From Melanocharis versteri (Eukaryota; Chordata; Aves; Passeriformes; Melanocharitidae), in assembly GCA_013397845.1 (NCBI GenBank), contig VZTG01007436.1:1981981-2045980 (forward strand): a stretch of 64,000 bases of DNA, read 5' to 3'. Of this stretch, positions 48,848-61,674 are shown piece by piece. Made by a program: the position numbers and the translations under genes. Every line of letters begins with the position of its first letter. The stretch's first letter is position 1. The notes under the pieces were generated by a model. The model did no database searches. It was not told where the DNA came from and saw nothing but the letters and a program-made list of their open reading frames with translations.

Positions 48848-51800
48848 TTATTAATAAATCCCCCCAAACCTGTAGTGTTTCTTTCTACATATGATTGCTG
48901 CAGTGTGTGTACTCTGCTATTTTTTCAATGCAAAATTAAATTCCTGTTTTTTCCACCAAGCTGTTACCTGCTGGTTTTAACAATGGGAACTTGCAAGATT
49001 AAAGTCTTCAGAACTAAAAATGTAAGTTTTCATCTTATGTGTGGAGAATACAACGTTCCTTATGCCAGTATTCTGTGAGAAAGAAATCTTGAATGAAGTG
49101 AGCCCAGAGAAAAACATTTCCCCCTTTTTCTGCCTTGAAGGTGGGATAAGGAAACAGTTGCAGGGAGATTCTTACAGTAGGTGTTGGCAATCTACTGTGT
49201 TTTCCTTCACTCTTCTGTCTTTTGGACTGTTAAAGGAAATGAATATTTCACTTCTAAATGAAACACAGAGTTTTGGAGAAGATATTCACCACACTTGCCA
49301 ACATTTTTTCCCTCTAGACTGGAGCGGCACAACTTTACTCTAATTGCAGACCAGTCTTCAAATTCTTTGTGTTTAGAAACGCTTCCCCCCCGGCCCTTTT
49401 CCATCCTTATCTTTGGCTCCCTAGCCATGGTTGTAGTTCAGAGCTCTTCTGCTTTGCCAGATCTCCCTAACCCAGTTACTGAAAAATAGTCTTTTAGATC
49501 CTTGGGTCTCAACCTAACAATTGTAGTGCATAACATCAGCCTTTCTGGTGACAAACTGTTCCCTCCTCTTCAGCTGCTATGTGGCACTAGACAGCTGATG
49601 GCAATAAAATATTTGTCACAGAAGTGCTATCACCTGACTGTCTCTGTTTTAGGATTGATGGCATTTTTGAAGGTAGATAAGATTTTGCCCAGCTGTTCCA
49701 GTTCTTCCTATGGTGCAAAGCTTTCCCCTTTTAATAATTTTTAAATTTTGAGATAATAATAACTATACTTTCAGAGTGGTGACAAGGTGTGAATTTTGAA
49801 AAGGTTGTTTGTTCCCATTCCATACCAGAGATAAAGCCAGCAAATATTTAAACCCCCAGCTTTTCTGGGGGCTTTTGCAGGTGTAGGAGTGCTTTTGGGA
49901 ATGCCTTGTTAAGGTCTCGTCAAAACCAAATAATTTTGAAAACCCAGATAATCAGGAGGTAAAATAGCCCAATTACATTGCATAAAAATGGCCATTGCCT
50001 AGAGTGCTTTGTGTGCTCAAAGGAGCACTGCTAGATTGTTTCCTCATTTTCCTGTCTGTAGTGCACCCTTCCACCTGATCAAGGTTATCAGACAGTTTGG
50101 TGTTTGATGGGCTTCTCCTGATTCAATATTGTTGAACAGGAGAGGAAAAGGTTGGTGAGCAGTTATTTAGGCTTGTGAGTGCTCTCCAGACATGCACTTT
50201 GGGTATTTAATGCCTAAAGTACATGTTTTGAGACAGGGTGCAAAAAGTGATTCATCACAGCATGCCATATTCTGTTTTTGTAGTACAGACAGTGCAAAGA
50301 AAGAGAACTTTTTTTCCAATTAGATTTGGAAGTTAGTCACCTGGCCAGCTACAAAATTCTCTTATATATCAGCCAGAGTTGACTCCTCTGTGAAAAGCGT
50401 TAACTCACCTGTCTTCCGTTCATAGGTCTAAATTTTCTTCTGGCTACAAGCAAGGCTTCTTGCTAATCATCAAATGAGTCAGGAAAAAATGTAGAGATGA
50501 GACTTCAGTTTTACCTTTATCTTTGACAGAATGTGGCTGCCCTCTCTTTATTGATTGATGCCAGGCAATTTAGCAAGCCTACTATTTTCACTTACCTAGA
50601 TATTGAGTTAGTTCATGTAGCGACAGGAATCTTGCAAGTTAGGTTGTTTTGATAATTTTCATAGAATTCTAATTTTTGCCTGTATGTATTGTTTCTTCTT
50701 TAGTGATTAATAGTTTTGAGCAATGATATCTGAGTTACCTTACTCTGTAAATAGTTGGTTACCTTTCTGATCCAGCCTCTTAGCACCCTAAGAATGTTAC
50801 CTCTTCCTTTAAGTCCTCCTTTGACAGAGTGGGCAAAAGATCCTTTTTTCCCAGCAAATAAATCTGTTTTGTGACTGCTTGTTTTAAGACTTAAGCTGAG
50901 CTTTGTCCCTGAAGTATGGAGTGTACTGGATGGAGAAATCTTCCTGCGTTGCCAAAACTTTCATTTTGTGACCATGATAAATTTAGACACTGCTGTAAGT
51001 AAGAAGTCTGTCAGTTCCCCTCCTGCCATCATACTAAGTTCCCTATTAAGCTTCAAGCCCAATGAAGTGTTGTGTAAAGCAGGCAGGGGTGCAGGCTCAA
51101 CATCTGTGGGAATAATCCAGGTAAATATCCCATAATTTTGAAAAACATGGTGGTATGATGGATATTCACAATGACTAGGCAAAACCTAAGTTTTGTCAAT
51201 GTCTTCTACAGTGCAGACTGCATACAACTTGTGAGATCCCGAGCTGCTTGGAACCCTGTTAAAGTCTCCTGTGGATAAAGTGAAGGACCATCCTTGGCAC
51301 TGGTGAACAACACACACACAAAGCTCCTGTGCTTAATGCACAAGTCCAAAGATCAAAGATGCATGGGTTCAAAAGACTCCTGGGTCTTTGTCTTTTTTCC
51401 TTTATCAGCCACCTTTGGTTGGCCTCTTGATGAGGGCTTCTCAGAGATGCTCTGTTTCATGGTGCTGGAGGGGTGGCTTAGAACCTGATCTTAAGTGGCC
51501 AGTGTGGTTAGCCAAGGGCTGGCTGCTGCCAGCCAGCTCGGCCTCCACTCTGACCTCACCGGAGACTCTTTAATCTGTCAGGCTGTCATCTCCAATGGCA
51601 TCAGCCAGGAGCCCTTTGCCAGGCTGCTTGCTGCTCATTCTCTCCTAGCAACTGTATCAAAATTTTATTCTGCCAGAGAAGGTTCTTTAATGATGTTGTT
51701 TATGCAGACAAATAGTTAAAATTTCACATCTAAAAGATTAAATATTGTAATCGGATAATTAGAAAAAAAGTTACGTGATTTAACATAGCATTTTTCTATT

Positions 51801-52189
51801 TATGTAAGTGACAACTAATGGTTTCTTTTTTCTCCTAGCTTTAGGAAAGATTCTTCAACTTTGTAATTTTAAAACATTTTCTCCTACACATGTCATTGTT
51901 CTTTTTAATAGGATCTGCCAGAACAACTCTGAGCAAAAGCTCCGCATTTTCACATTATTATCTCATTGTCTATCCCTAGTGTTATAGCCTTACTGTGACT
52001 TCCTAACTAATCAGCTATTTCAACTTTCATTCCATAAGCTTTATGTCTGAGTGTAATTAAATGAGCATTAAGTCCTTTTTTTACTAGCAAAGCCTGAAAG
52101 TTCTGATATTACAGTAATAAGTGTGAAGTGAATTTTGAATGGCATTTATATCCTTTCATGGGCTCTAAATGTTTGATTTGCATAACTAG
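48848..52189. other. Non-coding DNA, nothing firm
   Basis: AT-rich unique sequence. A small stem (seven C/G-rich pairs, 49853-49859 with 49865-49871) is present but has no known meaning in vertebrate DNA. Open frames at 49041-49744 and 51294-51719 lack recognisable domains. No RNA gene or repeat family was recognised. Confidence 0.55.
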
Positions 52190-52490
52190 TTAAAATGATA
52201 TCAGAGCAGCATATTGATTTAATTCCATCTCAGAAAACTGTTAATTAATAATGATAATAAATGTGTCAGTCCTTTATTATCTGCTTTGAATTGGTGATGA
52301 TGTCTATATTAATACTACTTCAGTAATAGACCTCTGCTGGCTATTGTTGGCAAAGCTTTGACGGCTTGAATAACTAGCAATCAGAATTTATAAAATTTAT
52401 TGCAGATCAGATTTTAAAAAAATAGTCATTTTATCACATATGTGATTTTATTAACATCTACTGCTTAACATTTTATTTAAATAAATCACT
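52190..52490. promoter_or_regulatory. Candidate AT-rich conserved non-coding element
   Basis: TTAATTAATAATGATAATAA near 52241-52260, CAAAGCTTTGACGGC near 52351, and a CACATATGTG palindrome at about 52436-52445 (an E-box CATATG). The complexity is higher than in the flanks. Inference from texture only. Confidence 0.27.
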
Positions 52491-54155
52491 AAGAACAGAA
52501 ACTGGCAAGGCTTTTGAACAAAGAACAGGTTTTAATTTCTTAAACTTTTTTTGTCCTTGCAAGTTAGATTGTAAAGAGTGAATACACTCCTTTCAAGTAA
52601 AGGAGATAATGGGAAGAACTATGTACCTTTCAGGTTCCTTAACATTTTTAAAGCAATATCTTTAAAAAATTCCCTAAATATGCTAGGGGTATTATGTGGA
52701 AAAGAGATGCTTGGTCAGTAGAGGTTTTCTTTTTATTGCTGTTGTTTTGTTATATGTTTTTAATAATTTTGTGATATATGTTACTTTGACTTCTCCTTAT
52801 TTCAGAATGAAATTAGATTATCACCCCTTCATGTTTTTGCTATCACTGGTTAGTGTTAAAACAGAAGTAGTTTAAGATCCTACTTCCCTTTTTCCCTTTT
52901 GGACACTGGCAAAAGAGTGCTTTGGCTGTGCTATTTAAGACTGGATTTTGGTTCCTTTTTCAGCAAGGAACATTAACTATCCTAATATTCAGCACCACAC
53001 TACCTTACGGAACTGCATTACAAGTGTCTAGAAAGGAAAGCACTCAGCTTTTGTCAGCAGATAATGTTCTGTATATTCCCTTTTAGATGAGGAAATATTT
53101 AGGAAACTGGCTTTGGAGGCACTGGACTTAGTTTGCATGGACCCTTAATGTAGGTGTTGAATCAATTTTTTTTTTTTTAAAGTATCTTCTCTCTTAATGT
53201 TGTTTACTTTCCCTGCAGCTGAATACTTGGGCTCTTGACTTTTTATATATGTGTTGTTTATGCTAAAAACTAGAGCAGCAATTCAACTGCTGATAAAACT
53301 TAATGTTAGCAGTACCCAATTGAAGACTTGCCTGCCAAGTTTAATGCTCTGATGGCAATTTTAATCAAAAAATTAAATTCTTAAGTATCTGAAATGTTTG
53401 TTTTCTTACAATCCCTTGGAAAAATCAGACCCTTAAAGTTAGTGGCCTTTTCCTGTAGAGAAATACTGCTGTTTAATATGAGTAGCTCTAAGGACAGAAA
53501 AGAAAGGAGTGACAAAATACTGTCATGCTTCTTGTTTTCTGAGCACAACTCTTCTCTAAGTTACCTTCATGCTGTATTGCGTGGACAGCAGTGAACTTGT
53601 CTGCTCTGATATGAACAAACACCGTATGAAAATAGCTCCATAGCACCAAACCTGAACTTAAAAATTCTGTTAGGGGGGAGTTAAAAGCACAGAAAAGAAA
53701 ACCAAACCTGAATTTTACAAGTAACATTAAATTTCTGAGGACTTCTCTTTGCACAACTGTGGTGATAACTGTGACAACAAAACTTTTTTTTGTTGTTGTT
53801 TTCTTACAGTGCTAGTTTATTGTTACCAAAAATTCCATATAAACAAAGGAGTTGGTTGGTTTTGTTTTTCTTTTTTTAGTATTAAAATTTTGAATTTAAG
53901 CAGTGAAACTCTTTGTGTTTCTGGGAAAACACTACTGGAACTGCATTGCTCTTAGACAATTCTTGCTTGCCAGTTGAGCTACATTTAGCAAAGTTTTGTT
54001 CTGATTTTTCACACTGGTATAATAAGGCTCTAGTTCACACTTGTGCTATGATCTTTAGCTCCACTGTGGTGCATGGTGATGATGACTCAAATGGAAATAC
54101 TGTCTCTCTCTTTAAAAGGATGGGCAGGAAAGCACGATTTGAATGGTGAGTGTAC
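52491..54155. other. Non-coding DNA with T runs
   Basis: AT-rich unique sequence with a 12-T run near 53168-53179 and T-rich patches near 53786. Short open frames only; no known repeat recognised. Confidence 0.6.
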
Positions 54156-54187
54156 TAAGTACATGTTTTAGTAAGTGCATGTTTTAG
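54156..54187. repeat. Two-copy 16-bp tandem repeat
   Basis: TAAGTACATGTTTTAG (54156-54171) is followed directly by TAAGTGCATGTTTTAG (54172-54187), with one difference. A local slippage-type duplication. Confidence 0.9.
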
Positions 54188-55189
54188 AAAAGATCTGCCA
54201 GTCTCCTACACTGTTTAAAGACTGAGATCCAAATTTATCCCCATATCCGTGCTGACAGATAGTGAGTACATCTTGCTTGGATGTCATGTTCTCCCTCCTA
54301 AGGAGCTCTGATCTGTTCTTCGGTGCTCCAGGAAGGCGGTATCGTATGTCCAGCTTTGTCACACCACGGTCACTCACCCCCAGTACACTGCTGATTCAAA
54401 GTCTCTCGCTCCCCAAAGAATGGGAATTTGGTCCACTTTCACTAAATGCTTTCGCCACCTGGTTTGCATGGAGTCAGTAATTTTATTTCCTTTTCTGAAA
54501 GCCTCCTTCAAGAGTTTGTTAGCCTTTGAAGCTGGGAGAGAGACAGTGTGGAAGTCTAAGAACAGAGGCAAAATGTTGTATTATGTTTCCTTTGTCAGTG
54601 GGTTGCCCTTTTATGTATTTTCTGAAGTTCCAGACAAGATGATGTATGTTGAGATGAACAGCCATCAGTTACATTTAAAAATGCCTTTTCTCTTTCTGTA
54701 GTGATTTTCTAAATTACTGTGATCTTAAGCTATAATGGGGTATCCATATAGAAATTCTAACTAGTTTTTCCGAATTCATCTTTGCTATGTTTCTTTGAGA
54801 CCATGTTAAGCACAGACCATTGCAGCAGCCTGTTAAGGCAAACAACATCATTGGCCCTTGAAACTTCATAAAGGTAATAGAGGGGGGTTAACTGTCCCTG
54901 CTGAAGTTTATCCAGAACTTTGGAGTTAAAATCCTTACTGGTGGCTTGTTTTGGTTTGGTCTTGGTTTTGTTTGCTTGTTTTGTTTCAGGATTTCTTTGT
55001 GGTTTTCTTTGTTTTGTTTTTTTAATGCCAGTATTAGACATTTTGTAGATACAAGCATCAAGAATCTTGATTTATTGAATTGTGTTTGGGTTTTTTTTTT
55101 TTTACTGTTTGTGCCTTTTTTTTGCTCCGCTAAATTTAATGACTCCACTCTTATGATGGTGGGTGAGGAGGCATAGCAAGACAATGCTG
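54188..55189. other. Non-coding DNA with T/G-rich tracts
   Basis: Unique sequence with a T/G-rich low-complexity tract at about 54944-55024 and T runs at 55091-55103 and near 55117. These tracts explain the Lys/Gln/Asn-rich minus-strand frames here. No gene is supported. Confidence 0.65.
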
Positions 55190-55630
55190 GTAAATTATTT
55201 TAACCTGCACTTTAAAAAAATGAAAAGCTGCATAAAACACATTCACTCATCACTCCGCTGCCCCATGTCTCCCTCCTACCCCCAAGTTGTCTTCTGTCCC
55301 CCTCCTCCCCGCCCAGTTTTATGTGAACATTGAAGTATATTTATGGTTTTCTCCACTGGCATAAATCAGATGTAGGTGACAATATATCCAAATAACCTCT
55401 TTGATGCATGGTTTTTGTTAATAATTATGTGCTGCTAATAATTAACAGGTGTGTGAAAAAATGAATTAGTAATGAGGAGAGAGTTTGTAAGCCGTCTGTT
55501 ATCATCCCTTGACAAATGCAAGCAAGGGCATAAGCTGAATACAAAGGCCCTTGATTATAGTTTAATGGTCTTTAGTAAGTTAACCCCTTTTGTCACATGA
55601 TGATGCTGAGCTTTTATTGTGGGAAGTTTG
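55190..55630. promoter_or_regulatory. Candidate conserved non-coding element (strong texture)
   Basis: About 440 bases of high-complexity sequence: a C-rich pyrimidine stretch (55250-55318), then AATAATTATGTGCTGCTAATAATTAACAGG split around 55420-55449, AATGAATTAGTAATGAGG, and AAAGGCCCTTGATTATAG. Repeated TAATTA/TAATAA cores at moderate GC with no repeats resemble developmental enhancers. There is no coding frame. Conservation is the deciding test and was not run. Confidence 0.4.
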
Positions 55631-58129
55631 CTGTCTTACAGTGGCAATATCTTTTTCTTTAATGTCTTTTTAACAAGACAAAAATCCAGAGTATCTGGGA
55701 CTTAAGATTTTGAACTCCTTTTTCAAAGTAACTGAAGAACTTTTAAAAATTTTGTTCAGTATTTGTTCAGTGGTTATTGAAAAAGAAGATTTCATGGGCT
55801 CTTCCTCAAATTATGGGAGCAAGTGGATCTACAAACTGTCCATATTCCCTGAATGTCAGTCCTTCGGACAATGAACCCTTTCAACCATCTGCAAGAGAGA
55901 CTATTGTGCCAGGGAAGCACAAGGTTTCACAAGTGGCAATTTTGGTCTCTTAAGCATGGAAAATATGCTTAATGGTTTTCATGTAAGAAAGTGAGATTTT
56001 GATTCTGGTGTGGCCTCCTAAAAATGCTCAGAAAATTCTTGTTTTCAATAGCTGTGTGCTATTTAACTGTGTGCTTCTAAACAGTTGTTGTTTGTGGATA
56101 AAGTTAACAGACAAATGATGGCAGTTGAATAATTTAAAATTTATCTCTAAAAAGAAAAAAGGCTGTTTGTTTTTTGCCCAGATAATTTTGTCAGACCTTT
56201 GTATTGTTATGGTTTATCTGGTATTTGGTATTTATTTTTATGCTCGATTTATAATGGTTTAGTGCACTTTTTTTTCTAAGATCCTTTTCTTTCTGTTCTA
56301 TTGGTTTCATTTTTCAGAAGGCCTCTTTGTCTTTAAGAGTGTGGTGTATGTCTGTAAATAGCTGTTTGACTTCAGAATTTGAAATTAAGATACTAAATGT
56401 ATGAGAGAAGAATATCTGAAAAGACATTACATTATGCTCATGACTATTGAATAGCTTGAAAAATATAATATACTTTACCTAAAAAGAGATCTGGATCTGC
56501 AAAGCAGGATGGCTGCAGGCATTTCTCTTTAGTATTTGAAATGTGTTTACTTTTGGATGGAGAGACAATCAAAAAAAGCTACTACCTTTTTCTTGCCATT
56601 CCTATATTGTCATCTTTGCTGGCAATAATAGATATGTAAAACATTGGGGATGTGATTTGTTAAGAGAGGGAGAAGAGCTTAGAGGGTTTGAGACTTGCAT
56701 ATGTAGAGACAGCTAAAGTATGCCAAAACTTAATTTGGTACTGTTGGTTTTGAGACCCGGCTTTAGGAGAGATCAGTCAGTTTTCTGTGCAGTAGCTTTG
56801 TGTCAAGTCAATAGTATCTTTCATGAAGACAGTGGAGAAAAAAGATCTTATATTATTACATTGTTCAGAAGAAAACTGCTCTTGAAAACTCTCAAATGCT
56901 GATTAATTTTTCAATGTTTCATTGGCAGATTTTCCTATTTCCTTCATCTACTCTAGCAGAAGGTCTCCTGTGATTTGAAAGACAGACAGTGTTTTCGGGT
57001 CAGTGCTCATTCATGGCATGGCAGTCAATGGAATATTACAGTTTTATTCTGAAGTATTCTAAGGATACTTAGGTACTGCAGGATATTGGACAAGATCAGC
57101 ATAGTACCTGAAATCAGTGACTTCAGTACTTGAAAGAAGGAGCTGATGCTTCTGCATGAACTCTTGTGAACCTTGGGAGCCTTACTAGGTAAATGAAACT
57201 CACGGGTTTAGCACTGACCCATCCTGACTTAAATACAGTCTTTGGAATCTTTCTGTAACATGGAAGTCATGTTGTTTAATATACTATATTAGCATTCCAC
57301 TTTTTTTAATACATAACTTTTTGGAAAAGTAAGTGTTCTTAAGTACTCTGAGATTCGCAAAGATTTCTTCTTTATTATTTGAAGGTGGGATCTGACTCTC
57401 TTGCAATTTGGTGTTCCTTAAATTGCTGTTAGTTAACAGAAGGGAGTTCCAAGCTGCTTAGTTTGAAACTCATGCATGTTTGTCATCTTTGTTCCTTTGT
57501 TGGAGTACTGTTTCCAGTGATCCTTTTGGGGAAGTGGAATCAGCCAAACTCGTTTGCCTCCCAGAACTGAGAGACATAACTGTTGCTCAAGACTGCACGT
57601 GGTGCTGGTGGAAAAAGTCGCTCGGTCTTTACTTCATTCGAGTGACCTGATCTCCAGGCAGCAATAAAAGCTCATACTCTGACCTTGAGGAGGGCCTGCA
57701 GGCCCACCCTGCCCGTTGGGGAATCCAGTCATTCTCCACAGTGGCTTGCTGCACAGATTGAGCCCTGAGGTTTTTTTGCCATCTATCAACAAGTTAGTTT
57801 GGTTTGGTTGCAGCCAGGTGACTGTTTTGGCTGGCAGGTCTCTGAGGGGGTCATATTTTATAATTTTGAAACGGAGAAGTTAGTTGAGAAAGTGTGTGTT
57901 GCTGATCAATTTGGATGACTCTGAATGTTCTCTGAGAACTCCCCAGATAGGTAATGAACGCAACCTGCTCAAACCTACACAAGATCAGTATCAAAGCAAA
58001 TGCTTGCAGTTTGTTTGCTGTGTTTGTATAATATATGTGGTGAATGACTGGTCTTCAGCCTTTTATTGCCACTGCTTTTGCACAGTGAACTAAAATATCC
58101 ATCTCTTTATCTTCAGTTCTTCATTTCCT
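55631..58129. other. Non-coding DNA, nothing recognised
   Basis: AT-rich unique sequence; a somewhat GC-richer patch near 57590-57720 contains a few CpG but no exon or promoter was recognised. Confidence 0.6.
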
Positions 58130-58430
58130 TTTTTTATAAGCGACTTCCCAAAGGGGAGCCTTGCATTTGTTAACTAGTGTTCAGTGACTGGTGCGTCAGC
58201 TCAGCTGTGCAACATGCCAACACTAACTGCTCCTAAATAACATCTATTTGCATAGTGCATTGAGAGCTGTGAACTCTCCTCTCATTAAGTGTGAGAACTC
58301 TCGCTCAACCAGAAACACTAAAAATTGAGCTGCACTCCTGTGGGTTTTTTCTGCTGTGAGCCCTTCCAGTGTATTATACCACTGTGACACTTTGTGGGGT
58401 GATGTTGCAATGAAGGAAAGAAATAATGTA
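58130..58430. promoter_or_regulatory. Candidate conserved non-coding element
   Basis: High-complexity sequence with GTGCGTCAGCTCAGCTGTGC near 58191-58210 (MAF/AP-1-like TGCGTCAGC and an E-box CAGCTG), CTATTTGCATAG near 58243 and ATTAAGTG. Called on texture and motif content; untested. Confidence 0.3.
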
Positions 58431-59639
58431 GAGGGATCGCATGCCTTGGCTTCCCATGTAAACTGTTTCCTATGCTCTTCTCCCTTATTCTGCCCTCTTA
58501 CACATTTCTAGATGTGGAAACTTAATGTTTTTGGTAATATTTCAACAATAGTCATTTAATGGTGGAGTGAGGAGGAAATGAATAATCTATTGAAAACACC
58601 CCATTGCCAAATTCAGCACTCTTGAACTTCAGTTGTGCAGTTCTTTGTGTGAAATTATGTAGTGATGTCCAGCAATATTTTATTGCAAGTTATGTTTTGT
58701 AATACTTGAGCAATATATAACTGTGATCAATGTTGTGACCTCAGGGAAATTGCTTATATAATTACAGAAAGTTTACAGTAGTAAGACAAGGAATGGGGGA
58801 AAATATATCACTGTAAAATATAAATATGTTTAAATTACATTTAGGATTTGGAATAGTTCCTTGCTTGTGTTTTACAGAGTAATCTGTGATTTAAATCAGG
58901 TTTAGTTGTGGGGTTTTTTTCTAAATTGGGTATTATAAATCAAGAGTAGTTGCTGCATATAGCACACAAGAGGATTTCTTATACATTTTAATGTTGCATA
59001 AGTAAGAAATACCAGTAGTTCAGCAGTAAAATTGCAAATGTAAGCAAAAGTGAAGATTTTTCTAAATTTAACTAGGTTGCATTTGTTTAGTAAACTCTAG
59101 CAATAATTTACTGTTTTATTGCATTTGCTGTTGAGAACTTGCTAGCTTTAAAAAGGGGAGGAGGGATAAAGGAAGGAGCTATGTTAGAATTGCTCTGAAA
59201 CTGGGGGGAGCAGATGAGAGAGGGGAAAATACTAAACAGTCTGCATAGAATAGGTTAAAGTAGAGAAAATAAATCTTGGCAAGATAATATGTGTCTGCAG
59301 AAGACTAAGGAACTTGTGGTAATGTGCATTCTCTGTTTGTGGGATAGAACAATTCCTCATAAAAACATCAAGCTCAAGATGTTGTAGTTACGCCTTCTTA
59401 AGTCTTTGGAGACATGAAAGATAATCGGCAGCTTTTCTTATTAGTGAGTTTCAGTATGTAAAAAATAGAAACTGTAGTTATGCTTTAAAGCAAACACCTT
59501 TGTTTTGTAAATAAGGTGGTTTAAAACTTGATTTGAATTTGCTCTACAGTTCTGCGTATGCATGCTTTATCTCTGGGTAGATTTCTATATCTCTCGGTCT
59601 GTTAATATAAAACCTGGCTTAGTTTAACTGTGGTTTGAA
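58431..59639. other. Non-coding DNA, nothing recognised
   Basis: AT-rich unique sequence, stops frequent in all frames, no repeat family recognised. Confidence 0.65.
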
Positions 59640-59920
59640 AGAAGTGAACACTGGGATTGGTCTGGATGATGTTGATTAATAGGTGTGTGAGGGTGAAAGA
59701 CTCCAGGGCCAAGCAGTAGGTCCATCTTGGTGGCATCTGATGTTGATTGGCTTTGTCCTGCGCGGCTGCGCTGGAAGAGCGGACATTAAGATTAAGTGAT
59801 GCTGTCGTGTTGAGGAGCGCTGCACTGCATCATTCTGGGAAGAGACAGCTGTGGTGGTTAATCCTTCATCACCAAGGGAGTGCTGCCAGCAGAAAGATAT
59901 ACAGCCAAAGATAACCCTCC
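59640..59920. promoter_or_regulatory. Candidate conserved non-coding element with CpG-containing core
   Basis: A locally GC-richer block: CTGCGCGGCTGCGCTGG near 59758-59774, GAGCGGACATTAAGATTAAG near 59778-59797, and GAGGAGCGCTGCACTGCATC. Also GTTGATTAATAGG and GGTGGTTAATCC words. Clustered CpG away from any repeat, plus TTAAT/GATTAA sites, suggest a regulatory element. No open frame of note. Confidence 0.35.
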
Positions 59921-61674
59921 ATAACTTGTGCTAAAGATCAGAAAACTTTGAATTCACATCCATCTGCTTAGTCTGGGGTGAAGATGAAAGATAGGCAGAG
60001 TAGGAAATAAAAAAAACCTCCTGTGGGATTAATCTTAGACAGAACATGCAGCACACGCTGAAAAGGCAGCAGCTAAATTTTTACATGCATCTTGAAAGAA
60101 ATGGATCATTCCAAATCCAGAAATTTAATTTAATTTCAGATGCTTTAATGTTCCTACTCATGATGCTCATTTAATATGTACACCACATCCTTCCTGGAAG
60201 CAGTTCAAAGATGCCAGGGTTCATAGTATAAGGTTTAAAAACGACAAGCGTCTCTGCATTTCTAACTAAGTGATGCACAGGAATGGATGACAATGGAGCT
60301 TTTAGCATAATTTGTGGTAGAGAACTTTGTTATTTACTTTTATATTTAGCAGGTCAGTTCCAAATTATTAGACATCAGATGAGAATATATTCTGCCTTGA
60401 ATGGTTGTGAACAGAGCTACATTGTTATGCATAATTTATTCATACAAAGTGAGAACCGTTACAAAGACTAGCTCAAGTTGTCATCTTTGGAAATTAATTG
60501 ATATGGAAGAATAAGATAGCAAAAGGAAAAATATATGAATATATTGCTTTGGAGGGAGTCTTCTAAGCAATAATTAATAAAATATGGTTTAAAAGTAGTA
60601 GTTAGTGGTAATAATTTGAGACATCAATCCATTATTTTAATGTAGGCTGTTGTTTTAACACGCATTTTAAACCTTAAAGTAGTATCTTAAAAAGTTCTCT
60701 ACTGAATAGTGGAGAAAAGGTGGAAATGCACATTTAGTTATTATCGTGGTGATAGTTATTGCTGCAAGGAAAATGGAATAATACCTTTAAGCAGGCTGGT
60801 GGTTGGGTGGGGTTGGAAGTAGAAACGCTCTCTGTTACAGCCTTAGTGCCCAGAGAAGTGGAATGTCAGTGACAGGCAGGAGCGGTGCTCACTGAGCCTG
60901 GCCTCGGGTCTGCTTCAGCTGGAGTTTGGCAGTCAGTGTTTTGGTGAACCTCATGTTGCCTATTCACTGTCTGCATGCTACAGGGTGTCTATAGAAACAA
61001 CTGAAAGAGAAGTTAGTTTTTTGGGGGGTGCGAAGGCTTAGTTCTTGCCTTGGATCAAGAAAATTCCGAGTGAGGACTGTAAATCTGCTGATGTCTTCTC
61101 GAATGTGAAACGAGATGGTGTTTTAGTTTCTGTTTTCTATTGATCTTATTCACTTTCCTGTAATCATGAAACTGCCAATTAAAAGAGAAGAGCATTACAT
61201 CTTTGCAGAGAAAGTTTCACTTTTAGTTGTATCACCAAAGTGTCCCTTGAAACAGTCTGAACTTCCTATCTCCCACACTTGTGAGCTCAAATGTAAAAGA
61301 TCTTGTTCCTGTTACTCTTCCAAATTTTTTTTCTAGGAATGCTTGTGTTAATATTAACAATTGATGTTTCTACATAAATTAATCCTACATTTAAATCTTA
61401 GGTTATGACATCTCTCACGTAAAGGTTTAATATCTATTAACATGTCATTTGAATTTAATTAGAAATAATGAACCCAAAAGATACTAGTTGATATCATATG
61501 GGACAAGTATTTCTAAGCAGGCTAAGTGTGTTAGTGAGTTAATTTAAATTTTTGGCAAAAATTCTAATTTCTTTAGTATCTACATTACTGTATTATCTTT
61601 GAAATTAAAATGGTATTTCTGACTGTTAAAAGTGAATTGGAAAAAATTCAAATTAGGATAGATGTTGGGAGGAA
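59921..61674. other. Non-coding DNA, nothing recognised
   Basis: AT-rich unique sequence with short open frames only (62 codons at 60283-60471). No repeat or RNA gene recognised. Confidence 0.6.

Noticed and set aside
49853..49871. GC stem-loop resembling a bacterial terminator
   Set aside because: The DNA is vertebrate; such stems occur by chance and no transcript end is implied.
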